Positions 27,436 through 30,052 of a stretch of 30,052 nucleotides of DNA are shown in pieces. Within the stretch, counting starts at the first letter, position 1. The number at the start of each line of letters is the position of its first letter. Source of the DNA: Candidatus Zambryskibacteria bacterium RIFCSPLOWO2_01_FULL_47_14 (GTDB lineage: Bacteria; Patescibacteria; Paceibacteria; UBA9973; Zambryskibacteraceae); NCBI GenBank assembly GCA_001824005.1, contig MHWG01000004.1:61344-91395 (forward strand), in the 5' to 3' direction. The position numbers were made by a program, and so were the translations under genes. The notes beneath the pieces are model-generated. The model ran no database searches, was not told the origin of the DNA, and worked only from the letters and a program-made list of their open reading frames with translations.

Positions 27436-29193
27436 ATGGGCGGATTTACAAACCGGTTGCGGATTCTTTCACTTTTAATACTGCTTTTTGCGCTTTTTCT
27501 TATTGCCAAGCTTTATACCGTCCAAATCATCTCCGGCGAAGAATTTAAAATTAAGGCAGAACACCAATACGTCGCGGGCGTAAATTATTTTGACCGAGGC
27601 TCGATTTTCTTCTCTACCCGCGATGGCGCCTTGGTGCCCGCGGCCACCGTCAAATTAGGCTTCGTCCTCCACATCAATCCTCAAATCCTCGCCGAATACC
27701 AGTCAGTTGAAGACACTTACCAGAAATTGAATGCCATAGTACCGCTTGAGAAGGAAGCGTATCTTGTCAAAGCGGCGAAGATTAGCGATCCATACGAAGA
27801 GCTCGCCAAGCGCCTCTCCGCCGAAGACGCGGGAGAAATTAAAGAGCTCAAATTGCCCGGAGTCGGCATTACTCGCGAGCGCTGGCGCGTTTATCCGGGG
27901 AATTCCATGGCCGCGCATGCGGTAGGGCTCGTAGGCTACGGAGCGACGGGCAGTGAGATTGCCGGCCGCTATGGGCTTGAGAGATATTACGAAAAAGTTT
28001 TGGGCCGCGAAGGAGATGATGTTTTCGTAAATTTTTTCGCCGAAATTTTCTCCAATGTTAAAGACGTAGTAAGCGACGAAGCATCACTCGACGGTGACAT
28101 CGTGACGACTATCGAACCCTCGGTCGAAGCATTTCTCGAGAGCGAAGTTGGCAAAGTCAATGCGCGTTATGCCTCCGACTTTACCGGCGGCATTGTCATA
28201 GACCCCAAAACCGGCGAGATCGTCGCCATGGCCCTCACACCCTCGTTCGATCCCAATGCTCCACAGAATGAAAGGGACGCAAAAATTTTTAGCAACTCTC
28301 TAATAGAGAATCGCTATGAAATGGGCTCAATTATCAAAGCCATGAGCATGGCGGCAGCACTCGACGCGGGAGCGGTAACAGCCAGGACCGTTTACAACGA
28401 TCCCGGCTGTATGACTTTAAATACCAAGACCTTTTGCAACTACGACGGCATCTCGCACGGCACGCGCGTGTCCATGCAGGAAGTGCTGAACCAGTCGCTT
28501 AACACAGGAGTCGCCTTCGCCGCCCTAAAAATGGGTACTCGAAGATTTAACGAATACATGCTCCGCTTCGGACTCGAAGAGCTTACAGGTATAGATTTGC
28601 CCAACGAAGGTAAATCTTTGGTATCAAATCTTAAAGAAAACAGGGAACTCGAGGCGGCCCAGGCCTCCTTCGGCCAGGGCATCGCGCTTACCCCTATCGC
28701 GACCGTGCGAGCCATGTCGGCTTTAGCCAACGGCGGCACACTCATCACTCCCCATTTGGTGAAAGAAATAAGGTATAAACTCGGACCAAGCAAAAACATC
28801 TCTTACCCGGCTGAAGAGAAAAGGGGAAGGGTGATAAGCGCCGAGACCTCGGCCGAGATCTCAAGAATGCTTACTGAAGTGGTTGATACTGCTCTGCGCT
28901 TCGGCCAGATGCGGCTCGAGAATTACTCGATCGCCGCTAAAACCGGCACAGCCCAGATTGCGAATCCTGCTGGCGGGGGATATTACCAGGACCGATTCCT
29001 ACACTCCTTCTTCGGCTACTTCCCGAGCTATGATCCGGAATTCTTGGTCTTCCTTTTCACTTATTACCCCAAAGAGGTGCAGTTCGCATCGGAAACTCTG
29101 ACCGACGCCTTCTTCAACACCGCCAAGTTCCTCATCAACTATTACGAGATTCCGCCCGACCGCGAACATCCGCCCGGCACAGCAGGGATTTGA
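27436..29193 (+). CDS. ftsI: Septal peptidoglycan transpeptidase FtsI / class B penicillin-binding protein
   Basis: Class B PBPs cross-link peptidoglycan; the gene order points to the division enzyme. The 585-residue protein has an N-terminal membrane helix (about 9-27), the linker/pedestal domain (about 35-240, with DRGSIFFSTRDGALVPAA and the RVYPGNSMAAHAVGLVG segment), and the transpeptidase domain (about 250-560) with catalytic Ser298 in GSIIK (SxxK, Lys301), SLN (354-356, SxN), and KTGT (502-505). FGQGIALTP is also intact. All active-site motifs are present, so it is expected to be active and beta-lactam-binding. It follows the ftsL-like gene by 20 bases. The C-terminus overlaps the CsoR promoter start by a few bases. 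Confidence 0.96.
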   Translation: MGGFTNRLRILSLLILLFALFLIAKLYTVQIISGEEFKIKAEHQYVAGVNYFDRGSIFFSTRDGALVPAATVKLGFVLHINPQILAEYQSVEDTYQKLNAIVPLEKEAYLVKAAKISDPYEELAKRLSAEDAGEIKELKLPGVGITRERWRVYPGNSMAAHAVGLVGYGATGSEIAGRYGLERYYEKVLGREGDDVFVNFFAEIFSNVKDVVSDEASLDGDIVTTIEPSVEAFLESEVGKVNARYASDFTGGIVIDPKTGEIVAMALTPSFDPNAPQNERDAKIFSNSLIENRYEMGSIIKAMSMAAALDAGAVTARTVYNDPGCMTLNTKTFCNYDGISHGTRVSMQEVLNQSLNTGVAFAALKMGTRRFNEYMLRFGLEELTGIDLPNEGKSLVSNLKENRELEAAQASFGQGIALTPIATVRAMSALANGGTLITPHLVKEIRYKLGPSKNISYPAEEKRGRVISAETSAEISRMLTEVVDTALRFGQMRLENYSIAAKTGTAQIANPAGGGYYQDRFLHSFFGYFPSYDPEFLVFLFTYYPKEVQFASETLTDAFFNTAKFLINYYEIPPDREHPPGTAGI

Positions 29194-29217
29194 CATATAC
29201 CCCCTGGGGGGTATACT
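29190..29217 (+). promoter_or_regulatory. csoR-copA promoter with CsoR operator
   Basis: -35 TTGACA (29190-29195), a 16-base spacer and -10 TATACT (29212-29217). The spacer is the operator TATACCCCC-TG-GGGGGTATA (29196-29215), a perfect palindrome with 9-bp arms that matches the known CsoR site type (TACCCn4GGGGGTA). CsoR bound here would sit between -35 and -10 and block transcription until Cu(I) releases it. The -35 overlaps the ftsI stop region. Confidence 0.92.
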
Positions 29218-29223
29218 GGAGAT

Positions 29224-29484
29224 ATGAACAACAAAAAAACGCTTTCAAGGCGGCTCAAGATCATCGAGGGGCAAGTGCGGGGTTTGCGGGACATGATCGA
29301 GAAGGATACGTATTGCATCGATGTTATTACGCAAAGTTCTGCCGTGAAGCAGGCACTTTCAAACGTCGAAGACATTCTCCTTGAACATCACCTCGGCCAC
29401 TGCGTCATGGATCAAATAAGAAATGGTGACAGGAAAAAAGCGACCGGCGAAATGATGAGGGTTTATAAACTAAAGAGAAAATAG
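29224..29484 (+). CDS. csoR: Copper-sensing repressor CsoR
   Basis: CsoR is a helical tetrameric repressor that releases DNA on binding Cu(I). The 86-residue protein has the DUF156 fold pattern RRLKIIEGQVRGLRDMIEKD and the Cu(I) ligands Cys31, His56 and Cys60 (spacing 25 and 4, as in Mycobacterium tuberculosis CsoR Cys36/His61/Cys65), so copper rather than nickel or formaldehyde is the likely signal. It follows its own palindromic operator, with a weak GGAG close before ATG. copA follows its stop with no gap. Confidence 0.96.
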   Translation: MNNKKTLSRRLKIIEGQVRGLRDMIEKDTYCIDVITQSSAVKQALSNVEDILLEHHLGHCVMDQIRNGDRKKATGEMMRVYKLKRK

Positions 29485-30052
29485 ATGACTACTTATCGCA
29501 TCAAGGGCATGCATTGCGCCTCGTGCGCATCCATCATCGAGAAGGAGCTCGGCAAGGCGGTGGGAGTAAATACCGTCTCCGTAAATTTCGGCACCGAGAA
29601 GGCGAAGATCGAATTCGATCCGGCCGTAACCGACGCGCATAAGCTTTCGAAACACATTGAGCCCCTTGGATACTCTCTAGGCAGTCTCTCTCACGCAGAT
29701 CATCACGATGAGGGAAATTTGAACATATTAAGATCGAGAACCCTTGTTTCTCTCCCGCTTGCCGCGATAGCCATCGTCATCATGGCTTTGGAATTCATCT
29801 TCGAAATATCCGTACCCATGGCGATACCGGCCGTACTCGCCGCCTACATGCTCTTCGTAGTGGGCAAGCCCTATCTCATGGGGGTGTACCGCTTCGCCCG
29901 CTATGGCAGGGCCAATATGGACACGCTCATAGGCATAGGCACTTCGGTCGCCTTCTTCTACAGCTTGGCTGTTATGATGCTTGAGAGCTCTCTCGGCGTT
30001 TACTTCGATGTTACCATCATCGTCATTGCCTTCATCACTCTCGGCAATTATC
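29485..30052 (+). CDS. copA: Copper-exporting P1B-type ATPase CopA, 3' part outside the window
   Basis: CopA pumps Cu(I) out of the cytosol using ATP. The visible 189 residues start at ATG 29485, the base after the csoR stop, and are open to the window edge. They include one heavy-metal-associated domain with GMHCASC (8-14; Cys11 and Cys14 bind Cu(I)), a linker with His/Asp (HADHHDEGN, about 70-78), and the first membrane helices (about 88-105 and 107-128), then the characteristic NMDTLIGIGTSVAFFYS of Cu-ATPases. The CPC motif, phosphorylation Asp and ATP-binding domains lie beyond the window. Immediate coupling with csoR shows co-regulation by copper. Confidence 0.95.
   Translation, partial: MTTYRIKGMHCASCASIIEKELGKAVGVNTVSVNFGTEKAKIEFDPAVTDAHKLSKHIEPLGYSLGSLSHADHHDEGNLNILRSRTLVSLPLAAIAIVIMALEFIFEISVPMAIPAVLAAYMLFVVGKPYLMGVYRFARYGRANMDTLIGIGTSVAFFYSLAVMMLESSLGVYFDVTIIVIAFITLGNY

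Noticed and set aside
1..30052. Alternative genetic code with UGA as sense codon
   Set aside because: Several genes end at TGA at their expected length and overlap the next start in ATGA junctions, and no in-frame TGA is needed to complete any gene.

Overview
The window reads as a piece of a Patescibacteria (CPR) chromosome, most likely Parcubacteria, with roughly balanced base composition. This rests on family resemblance: a short EF-Ts, a short release factor 1, a LemA/TPM pair, a two-gene transketolase inside a compact glycolysis and pentose-phosphate cluster, a single-chain PheS/FDX-ACB phenylalanyl-tRNA synthetase, and gyrB next to an mraZ-rsmH-ftsL-ftsI division cluster. TGA is used as a normal stop (for example 5916-5918, 11614-11616, 27057-27059), so the UGA-recoded CPR lineages do not fit. 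Assignment below phylum level is not possible from sequence alone.

Layout. 1-3854: the 3' part of groEL, lemA, a TPM-domain membrane protein, a Nudix hydrolase and a small coiled-coil protein. 3890-4692: tRNA-Ser(GGA), a repeat-rich tail containing a second copy of the tRNA 3' end, and an unrecognised 157-residue gene with its own promoter, Shine-Dalgarno and terminator. 4722-5390: a small PGPGW-type membrane protein and an RRM RNA-binding protein with a structured leader. 5409-13253: a DUF192 protein followed by a carbon-metabolism cluster (GAPDH, RpiB, Rpe-like, transketolase N and C halves, a convergent PfkB kinase, class II aldolase, FAD-linked oxidase). 13294-13929: an 88-residue orphan plus a hairpin-rich, possibly noncoding RNA ending in a strong terminator. 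13956-20200: ribosomal protein L25, an exported coiled-coil/lytic transglycosylase, L31 type B, short RF1, an enhancer-binding-protein-like AAA+ regulator, S2, EF-Ts, a membrane-anchored hypothetical and tRNA-Thr(TGT). 20222-23472: on the minus strand a thioredoxin-fold membrane protein and a GT2 glycosyltransferase, then plus-strand single-chain PheRS. 23634-29193: gyrB, a regulatory region with phased GTGG boxes, mraZ, rsmH, an ftsL-like gene and ftsI/PBP2. 29190-30052: a copper-response unit (CsoR operator, csoR, start of copA).

How the genes work together. The metabolic cluster links triose-, pentose- and hexose-phosphates through GAPDH, aldolase and the non-oxidative pentose-phosphate enzymes, with a PfkB kinase of unknown substrate. 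The translation genes and the division cluster are core functions. Copper resistance shows a textbook regulator/operator/pump order.

Two expression styles coexist. Many housekeeping genes have a TANAAT (-10-like) hexamer, often preceded by TGn, ending only 6-8 bases before ATG, which suggests leaderless transcripts; in three cases the upstream gene's stop codon lies inside that hexamer. In contrast, three genes (4174, 13348, 17363) have clear Shine-Dalgarno sequences and are followed by perfect or near-perfect intrinsic terminators. These stand-alone units, together with the hairpin-rich RNA and the AAA+ regulator with altered GAFTGA and Walker B motifs, are the most novel material here. Several short palindromic repeats have also entered spacers and, twice, coding regions in frame.
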